A DNA stretch of 64,000 nt, from contig NZ_JAAOZC010000003.1 in the NCBI RefSeq assembly GCF_011761305.1, positions 124,001-188,000 of the forward strand. The letters are read 5' to 3'. A model generated the notes under the pieces. It had not been told where the DNA came from. It was given only the letters and a program-made list of their open reading frames with translations, and ran no database searches. Origin of the DNA: Sphingomonas vulcanisoli (GTDB lineage: Bacteria > Pseudomonadota > Alphaproteobacteria > Sphingomonadales > Sphingomonadaceae). The position numbers and the translations under genes were made by a program. This document shows positions 9,691 to 17,409 of this stretch, piece by piece (the first letter of the stretch is position 1; each line of letters starts with the position of its first letter).

Positions 9691-10935
9691 GTGGTTCAAT
9701 CGCATCGGATGGCGACGATCCTGGCCTGGCTGTTGTGCATGCTCGCGATCGGCGGGATGGTGACGACGCTGTATAGCGCGGTGGCCGTGGCGCGCTTTGC
9801 CGGGCGGAAGTCAGTGGTGGGACCGGCCGAGCCTGTGAGCCTGCTCAAGCCGCTGCATGGCGCCGAGCCGGGGCTGGCGGACAATCTCGCGGGGTTTTTC
9901 GACCAGGATTGGGATGCGCCGATCCAGATGGTAACGGGCGTGCAGCGCGCGGACGATCCGGCGCGGGAGGTGCTCCACCAATTCCGTCATTCCCGCGCAG
10001 GCGGGAGCCCACTCGGGACGGGGGCCGCTTCTCCACTTGAAGGTCCGATTATGGATCCCCGCCTGCGCGGGGATGACGAGATTAGCGAGGTCGTCGATCC
10101 CACCTCGCACGGCGCCAATGCCAAGGTCTCCAACCTTATCAACATGCTGCCCGTCGCGCGGCACGATCTGATCGTGATCAGCGATGACGATATGCGGGTG
10201 CCGCGCGACTATCTCGCCATGCTGGCGGGCGCGCTGGCCGCGCCGCAGGTGGGCGCCGTGACCTGTGTCTATCGGGGTGAGGGTGTGGCGGGCCGCTGGT
10301 CGCGGCTGTCGGCGGCGGGGGCGAGCTACCACTTCCTGCCCGCGGTGGTGATGGGTCTATCGCTGGGGCTCGCTAAGCCGTGCATGGGATCGACCATCGC
10401 GCTCCGCCGCGCCACGCTGGCGGCGATCGGCGGCTTCGAGGGCGTCGCCGATACGCTGGCCGACGATTATGCGATCGGCGCGAAGGTCCGCGCTCTGGGC
10501 CTTGATGTCGTGTTGCCGCCGATGCTGTTGGTCCACGAATTTCCCGAAGCCGGCCTCGGTGCGCTGTGGCGGCACGAACTGCGCTGGCAGAAGACGCTGC
10601 GCATTGTCGATCCGATCGGCAATGCCGGCATGGTCTTCACCTATCCGCTGCCCTTCGCCCTCGCCTTGATTCCGCTGATGCCGCGCCTCGGCCTCACACT
10701 CACCGCGCTGGCATTCGGCGCGCGGCTGTTGCTCAAGCGCATCATTGATCGCTGGGCGGGAGCACCCACTTGTTCAGCCTGGATGCTGTTTCCCCGCGAT
10801 ATCCTCGCGCTGGCGCTATACCTGCGGGCGTTTGTCGTGCGATCGGTTGATTGGCGGGGGCAACAGCTAGTAATGGCAGGCAAAGGCCGCGTCACGGCCC
10901 AATCCTATGAAGGCCCTGCGGGGCTGGCGGAGTGA
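9691..10935 (+). CDS. hpnI: HpnI, hopanoid glycosyltransferase, with an in-frame repeat insertion
   Basis: Transfers N-acetylglucosamine to bacteriohopanetetrol, starting the BHT-glucosamine and cyclitol-ether branch. An N-terminal helix, SLLKPLHGAEP, HGANAKVSNLINM and the metal site VISDDDMRV (D165-D167) mark the GT-A core; C-terminal membrane segments and RWQKTLRIVDP follow. Residues 98-131 (HSRAGG...LRGDDE) are not family sequence: they are the translation of palindromic repeat C1, which leaves the frame open. The start is GTG 9691 or, more likely for the family, ATG 9709 (MATILAWLLC); neither is ideally spaced from GGGGAGG at 9685-9691. Confidence 0.92.
   Translation: MVQSHRMATILAWLLCMLAIGGMVTTLYSAVAVARFAGRKSVVGPAEPVSLLKPLHGAEPGLADNLAGFFDQDWDAPIQMVTGVQRADDPAREVLHQFRHSRAGGSPLGTGAASPLEGPIMDPRLRGDDEISEVVDPTSHGANAKVSNLINMLPVARHDLIVISDDDMRVPRDYLAMLAGALAAPQVGAVTCVYRGEGVAGRWSRLSAAGASYHFLPAVVMGLSLGLAKPCMGSTIALRRATLAAIGGFEGVADTLADDYAIGAKVRALGLDVVLPPMLLVHEFPEAGLGALWRHELRWQKTLRIVDPIGNAGMVFTYPLPFALALIPLMPRLGLTLTALAFGARLLLKRIIDRWAGAPTCSAWMLFPRDILALALYLRAFVVRSVDWRGQQLVMAGKGRVTAQSYEGPAGLAE
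9985..10078. repeat. Palindromic repeat family C, copy C1, inside hpnI
   Basis: Left arm 9985-10006 (CGTCATTCCCGCGCAGGCGG...) pairs with right arm 10056-10078 (...GCCTGCGCGGGGATGACG) with one bulge and a short mismatch, around a 49-nt loop. It lies between the third core strand of HpnI and the conserved VVDPTSHGANAK, and is translated. A related element lies at 49160-49247 between murB and ddl. Confidence 0.9.
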
Positions 10936-10944
10936 TCGACGACT

Positions 10945-12393
10945 ATGCTGCGTTCCCTTTTCCTGCAGGCCCCCTCGTTCGACGGCTACGATGGCGGTGC
11001 CGGCGCGCGCTATCAGATGAAGCGCGAGGTCCGCAGCTTCTGGTATCCCACCTGGCTCGCCCAGCCTGCCGCGATGGTGGAAGGATCGCGGCTGATCGAT
11101 GCGCCCGCGCACGATCAGATGTGGGACGATATCGCGCATGAGGTGGACGGCAAGGAGCTGATCGTCCTCCACACCTCGACGCCCAGCTTCGGGCAGGACA
11201 TCCGTACCGCCCGGCTGATCAAGGAGCGCAACCCGGATGCGCTGGTCGGCTTCGTCGGCGCCAAGGTTGCGGTCGAGCCCGAAAAGAGCCTTGCCGCCAG
11301 TGCCGACATCGATTTCGTGGCGCGCGAGGAATATGATTTCACGATCCTCGAGATCGCCGAGGGCAAGCCGCTCAGCGAGGTCGATGGCATTACGTATCGC
11401 GCGCCTGACGGCAGCCTCGTTGCCAACAAGCCGCGCGCGATGATCGAGGATATGGACTCGCTGCCCATGGTCTCGCCCGTCTACAAGCGCGACCTGACGA
11501 TCGAGAAATATTTCGGCGGCTATCTGCGCCACCCCTATGTCAGCTTTTACACGGGGCGGGGCTGCAAGAGCCGCTGCACCTTCTGCCTGTGGCCGCAGAC
11601 GATCGGCGGGCACAATTACCGCTTCCGCTCCATCCCCAAGGTGATCGAGGAGGTGCAATATATCCTCCGCGAGATGCCTGAGGTGAAGGAGATCTTCTTC
11701 GACGACGATACGCTGACCGACGTCCACGATCGCGTCGAGGATCTGGCGCGCGCGCTTGGCGAGCTCGGCTTCGGCAAGCCCGGCTTCAAGGTTTCGTGGA
11801 GCTGCAACGCCAAGGCCAATGTGCCGAGGAAGACGCTGGAGATACTCAAGGCCAATGGCCTGCGCCTGCTGCTCGTCGGCTATGAGAGCGGCAACCAGAA
11901 GATCCTGCACAATATCAAGAAGGGCCTGCTGGTCGATGTGGCGAAGCGGTTCGCGCGCGATTGCCACGATCTCGGCATCGTCGTCCACGGCACCTTCATC
12001 CTCGGCCTTCCCGGCGAGACGCTGGATACGATCGAGGAGACATTGGCCTTCGCCAAGGAGGTCAATCCGCACACGCTGCAGGTGAGCCTCGCCGCGCCCT
12101 ATCCGGGCACGTTCCTCTACAAGCAGGCGATGGACAACGGCTGGTTCGACGGCAGCGATCATCTGCTCACCGACGGCGGCACGCAGATCGCGCAGCTCAG
12201 CTATCCGCACCTGCCGGCGAGCGTGATCTTCGACAAGGTCGAGGAATTCTACAAACGCTTCTACTTCCGCCCGAGCAAGATCGGCTCGATCGTCTGGGAG
12301 ATGGTGCGCGATTGGGACATGATGAAGCGCCGCCTGCGCGAAGGCGTCGAATTCTTCAGCTTCCTCAAGAACCGCAAGCAGGCGCCCGCGTGA
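10945..12393 (+). CDS. hpnJ: HpnJ, hopanoid radical SAM enzyme (BHT cyclitol ether formation)
   Basis: B12-binding-type radical SAM protein that contracts the glucosamine ring of BHT-glucosamine to the cyclitol ether. Residues 60-140 form a cobalamin-domain-like region (ELIVLHTSTPSFGQD). The cluster motif is C207-x3-C211-x2-C214 (RGCKSRCTFC), followed by IFFDDDTLT, LLLVGYESGNQ and HGTFILGLPGET, all typical of the B12/SAM family. Length is 482 aa. It starts 9 nt after hpnI, and its stop overlaps the GTG of hpnK. Confidence 0.95.
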   Translation: MLRSLFLQAPSFDGYDGGAGARYQMKREVRSFWYPTWLAQPAAMVEGSRLIDAPAHDQMWDDIAHEVDGKELIVLHTSTPSFGQDIRTARLIKERNPDALVGFVGAKVAVEPEKSLAASADIDFVAREEYDFTILEIAEGKPLSEVDGITYRAPDGSLVANKPRAMIEDMDSLPMVSPVYKRDLTIEKYFGGYLRHPYVSFYTGRGCKSRCTFCLWPQTIGGHNYRFRSIPKVIEEVQYILREMPEVKEIFFDDDTLTDVHDRVEDLARALGELGFGKPGFKVSWSCNAKANVPRKTLEILKANGLRLLLVGYESGNQKILHNIKKGLLVDVAKRFARDCHDLGIVVHGTFILGLPGETLDTIEETLAFAKEVNPHTLQVSLAAPYPGTFLYKQAMDNGWFDGSDHLLTDGGTQIAQLSYPHLPASVIFDKVEEFYKRFYFRPSKIGSIVWEMVRDWDMMKRRLREGVEFFSFLKNRKQAPA

Positions 12394-13463
12394 GCGACAA
12401 ACCTCCCCGCGATCCGCGCGGGGGGGCTAGCAAACATGGTGGCGCCTGGTGGCGGGAGGATGAGAAGCCGCCGCGCTTCCCCCTTCCGCCCGCGCTCAAG
12501 AAACTTGTCGAGCCGAAGCCCAAGAAGGCGCCCAAGCCCAAGAAACCAAAGCCGGCCAAGGAAGCCAAGCTCCCCAGCCCGCCGCGCCCGCCAAAGCCGC
12601 GCTGGCAATCGGGCAGGAGGCTGATCGTCACCGCGGACGATTTCGGCGCTTCGGTCGCGGTCAACGAAGCGGTGGAGCGGGCGCACCGGGAGGGCATTCT
12701 CACTGCCGCGAGCCTAATGGTGGCGGGGGAGGCCGCCGCCGATGCGGTGGCGCGCGCCAAGGTGATGCCCGGCCTGGGCGTCGGCCTGCATATCGTGCTG
12801 GTAGAGGGGCGGCCGGTATTACCGCCCGATCTGATCCCCGATCTGGTCGACGCGGATGGCCATTTCCGCACCGATATGGCCTGGCTGGGCACAGAGATTT
12901 TCTTCCGCCCGCTGGTCCGTGCGCAACTGTATGACGAGATCGAGGCGCAGTTCGAGAGGTTTGCCGCCACCGGCCTCGCGCTCGATCATGTCAACGCGCA
13001 CAAGCATTTCCACCTGCACCCGACGATCGCGGGCCTGATCCTGGAGATCGGCGCGCATTTCGGGCTGAACGCCGCGCGCGCGCCGATCGAGCCGCTGGCC
13101 GTGCTCAACGCGGTCGAGCCGACCAAGGCGAGTTCGGTCGGCCGCCTGTCGGCTTATTATGCGCGATCGGTGGCGGAGCGCTTTCGCGATTCTTGGGTGC
13201 TGGTGCCCGATCAGGTGTTCGGCATCGCTTGGAGCGGCGCCTTGACCCGCTATCGGCTGGCGGGGCTGATCGGAAATTTGCCCGAAGGCTTGAGCGAAAT
13301 CTATGTGCATCCGGCGACCGGCGACTATCCCGGCTCGGCGCCCGGCTATCTGTATGCCGATGAGCTCGCAGCCTTGACCGATCCCGCGATCGGGACCGAA
13401 ATCGCGGCACGCGGCATCACGCTCGGCACGTTCGCGGATTTTGCGAGGAAGGAGACGGCATGA
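12390..13463 (+). CDS. hpnK: HpnK, hopanoid N-acetylglucosamine deacetylase, with a Lys/Pro-rich N-terminal extension
   Basis: YdjC/ChbG-like carbohydrate deacetylase that deacetylates GlcNAc-BHT. The core begins with RLIVTADDFGAS (metal-binding D83-D84) and contains HVNAHKHFHLHP, with the remaining metal and catalytic histidines. The start is GTG 12390, overlapping the hpnJ stop (GTGA). The first ~72 residues form an extra segment rich in Lys and Pro (KPKKAPKPKKPKPAKEAK); family members usually begin close to the VTADD strand. No start codon nearer the core was found in frame, so the tail is probably real. Confidence 0.9.
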   Translation: MSDKPPRDPRGGASKHGGAWWREDEKPPRFPLPPALKKLVEPKPKKAPKPKKPKPAKEAKLPSPPRPPKPRWQSGRRLIVTADDFGASVAVNEAVERAHREGILTAASLMVAGEAAADAVARAKVMPGLGVGLHIVLVEGRPVLPPDLIPDLVDADGHFRTDMAWLGTEIFFRPLVRAQLYDEIEAQFERFAATGLALDHVNAHKHFHLHPTIAGLILEIGAHFGLNAARAPIEPLAVLNAVEPTKASSVGRLSAYYARSVAERFRDSWVLVPDQVFGIAWSGALTRYRLAGLIGNLPEGLSEIYVHPATGDYPGSAPGYLYADELAALTDPAIGTEIAARGITLGTFADFARKETA

Positions 13464-14353
13464 CTTATTTCGATCGCAGCATGGTGCCGTCCGCGCCGCT
13501 TGCGCCCCCGCACGATCAGCCGATCAAGCGCGGCAGCCGCGAACATCTCGCGCTGATGTGCCGTACCCTGCTCGACACGCATGACCCCTACAAACCGGCG
13601 CTGATCGACTGGCCCAAGCTGACGCCGGAGGTGCAGGCCAAGATCGTCTCGCTGCCGATCTGGGACATGGCGGTGCAGACCGAGGGCCGCACCGGCCTGT
13701 TTGTGAAGACTTTCGGCGAAACGGTGAAGGATCCTCTGCTCAAGAGCGCGGTGGAGATGGATGCGTTCGAAGAGAGCCGCCACAAGATCGTCCTCGCCGA
13801 TATGGTCCGCGCCTACGGCATCCAGCTGGAGGACGAACCCGACTATCCCAAGCCCAAGGATGCCGAATGGGCGTTCATGCGCTCGGGCTATTCGGAGTGC
13901 ATCGATAGCTTCTTCGGCTTCGGACTGTTCAAGATCGCCAAGGATACCGGCTTCTTTCCGCCTGAGCTGATCGACACGTTCGAGCCGGTGATGCGCGAGG
14001 AGGGGCGGCATATCCTGTTCTTCGTCAACTGGGTGAGCTGGTGGCGGCGCAACATGCCGCTGTGGCGGCGCCCCTGGTTCGAAGCCAAAGTGCTGGCGGT
14101 GTGGCTGTTCCTTATCTGGGAGCGGATCGATATGGCCAAGGGCATGGGGAACAACACCAAGGCGCAGGAGAATAATTTCACGCTCAACGGCTCCAAGGAG
14201 CTGGGCGTGGAGGTGAGCTTCCCCGAGCTGGCGGCGATCTGCATTGCGGAGAATGACCGGCGGCTGGCGCCTTATGATCCAAGGCTGCTGCGGCCCAGGT
14301 TCGTGCCGGGGGTGATGCGGCTGGTGCTGAAGGTGCTTCGGAAGCCGGCCTGA
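13460..14353 (+). CDS. Ferritin-like diiron protein of the hopanoid cluster, function unknown
   Basis: A 297-aa protein with a complete di-iron ligand pattern of the ferritin-like four-helix bundle: E75 (QTEGRTG), E105-x2-H108 (FEESRH), E146 (YSECID) and E181-x2-H184 (REEGRH). This set occurs in diiron oxygenases, desaturases and oxidases. A hydrophobic stretch near residues 207-222 (VLAVWLFLIWE) suggests membrane contact. ATG 13460 overlaps the hpnK stop by 4 nt, so it is the fourth gene of hpnI-J-K. A role in oxidative tailoring of hopanoids is inferred from position and metal site; I know of no assigned function. Confidence 0.8.
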   Translation: MTYFDRSMVPSAPLAPPHDQPIKRGSREHLALMCRTLLDTHDPYKPALIDWPKLTPEVQAKIVSLPIWDMAVQTEGRTGLFVKTFGETVKDPLLKSAVEMDAFEESRHKIVLADMVRAYGIQLEDEPDYPKPKDAEWAFMRSGYSECIDSFFGFGLFKIAKDTGFFPPELIDTFEPVMREEGRHILFFVNWVSWWRRNMPLWRRPWFEAKVLAVWLFLIWERIDMAKGMGNNTKAQENNFTLNGSKELGVEVSFPELAAICIAENDRRLAPYDPRLLRPRFVPGVMRLVLKVLRKPA

Positions 14354-14357
14354 TTTG

Positions 14358-14487
14358 ATCCTCCCCGAGGCGGGGAGGGGGACCATCCGAAGGATGGTGG
14401 AGGGGGCTATCAACCGGCGCTGCGCTTAACGGGGAGCCCCCTCCGTCAGGCCTGCGGCCTGCCACCTCCCCGTGCCGGGGAGGGTCG
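14358..14487. repeat. Palindromic repeat family A, copy A1
   Basis: Begins TCCTCCCCGAGGCGGGGAGG and ends CACCTCCCCGTGCCGGGGAG, so each end is itself a small hairpin; the inner part holds CCATCCGAAGGATGG and GCAGGCCTGCGGCC-type dyads. It lies between the convergent ends of the diiron gene and the thioesterase, where a bidirectional terminator would be useful. Confidence 0.85.
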
Positions 14488-14488
14488 G

Positions 14489-14893
14489 TCAGGCGCCCGG
14501 CGCCCCGATGGCGACGTTCATCCGCGCGGTGGCGATCGGGCGTTCGGGATCGTCTTGCCAGGCTTCCACCGCGACATTGGCGATGCGCGTACCGATGCGG
14601 ACGACCTCGCCGCGCGCATAGGTCTCCACCATCAGGCCGGGGCGCATATAATCGACCGTGACGCTGATCGGCTTGAAGCGTTCGCGCGCCTGCGCCGGAT
14701 CGTCGAGCGTGGCATCGATCGCGGCGATGGCGGCAATCTCCAGCAGCCCGGCGAGCGCACCCCCATGGATGCGCTCCGGCGCGCCACCCAACCCTTCGGA
14801 CCAGGGCATCGCCAGCAACGGCGCGTCGCCGTCGGCTTCGACGATGCGAATGCCGAGGAAATCGGCGTAGGGCAGCAGCGCGACCTTGGTCAT
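14489..14893 (-). CDS. PaaI-family hotdog thioesterase (second of a pair)
   Basis: A 134-aa single-hotdog protein. RIHGGALAGLLEIAAIAAI matches the HGG-alpha-helix signature of PaaI/YbgC-type acyl-CoA thioesterases, and VTVDYMRPG is the matching central strand. ATG 14893 (MTKVALLPY) overlaps the stop of the upstream thioesterase by 4 nt. The two homologous subunits may form a heterodimer or act on different acyl-CoAs; substrates cannot be told from sequence. Confidence 0.85.
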   Translation of the reverse strand: MTKVALLPYADFLGIRIVEADGDAPLLAMPWSEGLGGAPERIHGGALAGLLEIAAIAAIDATLDDPAQARERFKPISVTVDYMRPGLMVETYARGEVVRIGTRIANVAVEAWQDDPERPIATARMNVAIGAPGA

Positions 14894-15345
14894 GACGCGG
14901 CACCGAAGCCTTCGGCGCTCAGCATGAAAGTGGCGGTGACGTGCGCGATCGGATCGTGCGGATCGCCATCGTGCGCCATGCCGCGCGTAAAGGCGATGCG
15001 CCGCGTCAGCCGATAGCATTCGCCGCGGCCGGTGACGCGGTGACCGGGCTGCGCGGGCCGGAGATAATCGATCCGCAGATCGAGCGTGGCATGCTGCAGA
15101 AACTCGCCGCGCTTCAACCAGACGGCGGTGCCGCACACCGTATCCATCAGCGATACGATCGGGCCGGAGGCGAGGATGCCGGTGGAAAGATCAGAGATCA
15201 GCCGCCGATCATAATCCAGCGTCAGCTCCGCCCAATCGGCGCCGTGCGCCGCATAACGGATACCCAGCGCCACGGTATGACCAGAGCGAGATGCGACCAA
15301 TTGCGCGATATCCGAAGGCAGGGAACTGGCCACGGCTTGATCCAT
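14890..15345 (-). CDS. PaaI-family hotdog thioesterase (first of a pair)
   Basis: A 151-aa hotdog-fold protein. SGPIVSLMDTVCGTAVWLK replaces the usual HGG helix, with D68 as the likely catalytic acid, and LRIDYLRPAQPG is the conserved strand. It is translationally coupled to a second, diverged thioesterase and shares a 105-nt divergent promoter region with the small-peptide cassette on the other strand. Confidence 0.85.
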   Translation of the reverse strand: MDQAVASSLPSDIAQLVASRSGHTVALGIRYAAHGADWAELTLDYDRRLISDLSTGILASGPIVSLMDTVCGTAVWLKRGEFLQHATLDLRIDYLRPAQPGHRVTGRGECYRLTRRIAFTRGMAHDGDPHDPIAHVTATFMLSAEGFGAAS

Positions 15346-15377
15346 ATGAAGGCTCCCCCCGGCCTACAAGCCTGACA

Positions 15378-15391
15378 TTACGAAAACGTAA
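15378..15391. promoter_or_regulatory. Perfect 5-bp dyad in the thioesterase/small-peptide divergent gap
   Basis: TTACG-AAAA-CGTAA lies 32 nt upstream of the thioesterase start and 59 nt upstream of the peptide start. This is a plausible operator for one or both transcripts; the winged-helix protein at 17410 is a candidate ligand. Seen directly as a dyad; function is inferred. Confidence 0.4.
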
Positions 15392-15450
15392 CAGCCGCTC
15401 CAGCGCGATCGCCGCTTAGCTTTCGAACCGCACTAACGGGGAGAAACGCA

Positions 15451-15603
15451 ATGCGATCCGAAGACGCGAAAATACGGTTGGAGGACCTGCCCGAATTGCC
15501 CGACGCGGTGGGCATGGCGGGCGGTCTGGACGATGCGGGCGGCGGGCAGCCCTGCGCCGAAACCGGCGTGCTGCTGGCGTTGCTCGTTTACGGCGGCGGC
15601 TGA
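15451..15603 (+). CDS. 50-aa peptide, possible precursor peptide of an uncharacterised cassette
   Basis: ATG 15451 is preceded by a strong Shine-Dalgarno (GGGGAG, 7 nt spacing), and the stop at 15601 lies 4 nt before the next start. The N-terminal half is charged (MRSEDAKIRLEDLPELPDA). It is followed by VGMAGG and DDAGGG, and then by a C-terminal QPCAETGVLLALLVYGGG with one cysteine and a hydrophobic run. Acidic leader, Gly-Gly positions and a small residue-rich tail resemble RiPP or signal-peptide precursors, but I cannot match it to a known class. The reading is supported by start context and by tight linkage to 15608. Confidence 0.65.
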   Translation: MRSEDAKIRLEDLPELPDAVGMAGGLDDAGGGQPCAETGVLLALLVYGGG

Positions 15604-15607
15604 CCGC

Positions 15608-16474
15608 ATGCTGGCGGCGGCGATCGCCTGCCCGGAGGGGCGTCGGCGGCGACGGGTGTTGGGCGAGGACTTCGCTCGCGCGCTCGAAGCTGAGCCGGCG
15701 ATCGCCGCGCTGCGGGCTGCGCTGAAGGGCGGCGGCGATGCCATCGTAGCCGTCCGGCCCGTGCTGGAAGATTTGGGCTGGCTTGACCGCAGCTTCGCGC
15801 GCCTGATCGCCGCGTCGCGGGCCGATCCACTGTTCGAACCGCCGCTGCAGCCGATCGGCCAGGCGCCAAGGGAAGGCGTGCGGCTGTTCGCGAATCCGCG
15901 ATTGGCGATTAGCCTGCTGCGTCTGCCCAGCCCACGTGAGACGGCAGGGACGATTGGCTTTTCCGGGCAGGCCTTGCTGGTGCGTTTCCTAGGATGCGCG
16001 CCGACAGTACGTTTGTGGGGGTTGGACGACGGGCGTTGTCGCTTCGCCGGCGAGCGGCGGATCGGGGCGGGCGAGCTTCTCCTGATCGATGGCGTCAGCG
16101 AGGCCTGGTCAATCGCGCCCGGCTCCAAACCCGCGATCCTGGTGCAGGCGACGACGCGCGAGAGCGGCGTGCCGCTGGCGACCTATGACGTGGCGAGCGG
16201 CGCGCTGGTCGCTCGAACGGCTACCGATAGCGCGGCGATGCGGATGCAGCTGATCGCGAGCCTGCTCTGTCGGATGGAGCGCCACGACGCCGCGCCCGCG
16301 CTGCGCGCGGCCGCCGGAGCAGGCCCGCCGCACCTGCGCTGGCATATCGCGCGCGAACTGACCGCGATGGCGCCCGATCAGGCGCGGCCTCTGCTCGACA
16401 GGATGGCGTTGGCCGATCCGCATGCCGATGTCCGCGCGGCGGCGCGCCGGACGCTGGCGTTGCTCGCGGCATGA
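15608..16474 (+). CDS. Uncharacterised 288-aa protein with C-terminal HEAT-like helices, partner of the small peptide
   Basis: Start is ATG 15608 (MLAAAIACPEG), 4 nt after the peptide stop; the open frame reaches back to 15533 but that part overlaps the peptide gene. Residues ~95-200 are beta-rich with glycine turns (GFSGQALLVRFLG, GAGELLLIDGVSEAW), as in a cupin-like barrel but without obvious metal histidines. Residues ~210-288 look like two or three HEAT/armadillo helices (LRWHIARELTAM, VRAAARRTLALL). The domain order resembles the next gene, so the two may be distant paralogues working as a pair. No function is known to me. Confidence 0.7.
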   Translation: MLAAAIACPEGRRRRRVLGEDFARALEAEPAIAALRAALKGGGDAIVAVRPVLEDLGWLDRSFARLIAASRADPLFEPPLQPIGQAPREGVRLFANPRLAISLLRLPSPRETAGTIGFSGQALLVRFLGCAPTVRLWGLDDGRCRFAGERRIGAGELLLIDGVSEAWSIAPGSKPAILVQATTRESGVPLATYDVASGALVARTATDSAAMRMQLIASLLCRMERHDAAPALRAAAGAGPPHLRWHIARELTAMAPDQARPLLDRMALADPHADVRAAARRTLALLAA

Positions 16475-17367
16475 CGCTGGCGATCGATCCCGGCGCGCCG
16501 GAGCCGATGGCGCTCGGCGCTTTCCTCGCCGCGATGGAGGCGCGGGACTTCGATGGCGATGACGAGGCGGCTTATGTCGAGGCAGCGCCCCTGCTCGCGG
16601 GGCTTTCCGCCGATCGCGGCTTCCTGGGCGATCTGCTGATCGAGGCGCTCAAGGATCGCGCCGGCGCGCAGGAGCGCGACAATGGCTATGGTCCGCAGGT
16701 CGTGTTGCTGCATCGCGGGCCGGGCTGGTTCGTTCGCGCCAACCTGTGGCCCGAGGCGGGGGATGCGCTGGTCCGGGCGAGCGGGGCGGAGCGCTTCTTC
16801 TACGGCATCCCCCACGATCACAATTTCAGCTTCCTCACCGTCGGCCATTTCGGGCCGGGCTATTGGAGCGATTATTTCGAGCCGGACGGCGATTTCGTCG
16901 GCGTGCCCGGCGAGCCCGTATCGCTGCGCTTTATTGAGCGCACACAGCTGAGCGAGGGCAAGGTAGCGCTGTATCGCGCCCACCGCGATATCCACAGCCA
17001 GCTTCCGCCGGAGAGCCTCTCGGTCTCACTCAACATCGTTCAGGGCACGGCGGGGCGTGCGTTCCTCGATCAATATCGCTTCGATGTCGACCGCGGACGG
17101 ATCGCCGAGCAATTGGCGCGCAGCCCGATCGAGCCGCTGCTGGGCTTCCTCGCGCCGCTGGGCGGGGAGGAGGGGCGGAAACTGCTCGATCATTTCAGCG
17201 CGCATCATCCGTGCGACCGCATCCGTTTCGGCGCTTTCCGGGCGCTGGCCGATGCCGCTCCCGACGACCGTGCACGCTGTGCGGCGCTGGAGCGTGCGGC
17301 GGACGATGCCAGTGCGCAGATTTCCGGGCTGGCGCGGATGCTGTTTAAAACCTCCGAAATGGCCTGA
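16471..17367 (+). CDS. Uncharacterised 298-aa cupin-like protein, second partner of the cassette
   Basis: ATG 16471 overlaps the previous stop by 4 nt. The middle carries a histidine-rich cupin-like motif, FFYGIPHDHNFSFLTVGHF, then GPGYWSDYFEPDG and LYRAHRDIHSQLPPESLSVS, which could complete a metal site (H118, H120, H175-type histidines, numbering approximate). The last ~80 residues are helical (HPCDRIRFGAFRALADAA). Sphingomonad homologues of this type are, as I recall, often labelled hypothetical or transposase; there is no transposase catalytic motif here. The role is unknown; metal-dependent modification of the small peptide is one inference. Confidence 0.7.
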   Translation: MTLAIDPGAPEPMALGAFLAAMEARDFDGDDEAAYVEAAPLLAGLSADRGFLGDLLIEALKDRAGAQERDNGYGPQVVLLHRGPGWFVRANLWPEAGDALVRASGAERFFYGIPHDHNFSFLTVGHFGPGYWSDYFEPDGDFVGVPGEPVSLRFIERTQLSEGKVALYRAHRDIHSQLPPESLSVSLNIVQGTAGRAFLDQYRFDVDRGRIAEQLARSPIEPLLGFLAPLGGEEGRKLLDHFSAHHPCDRIRFGAFRALADAAPDDRARCAALERAADDASAQISGLARMLFKTSEMA

Positions 17368-17409
17368 TCTTAATGCGTTGCTTGGCGGCGATGGTGGCAC
17401 GAAGGTCTG

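Noticed and set aside
16471-17367. Transposase label for the 298-aa cupin-like protein
   Set aside because: No DDE, HUH or serine/tyrosine recombinase motif and no terminal inverted repeats; it lies in a coupled gene set.
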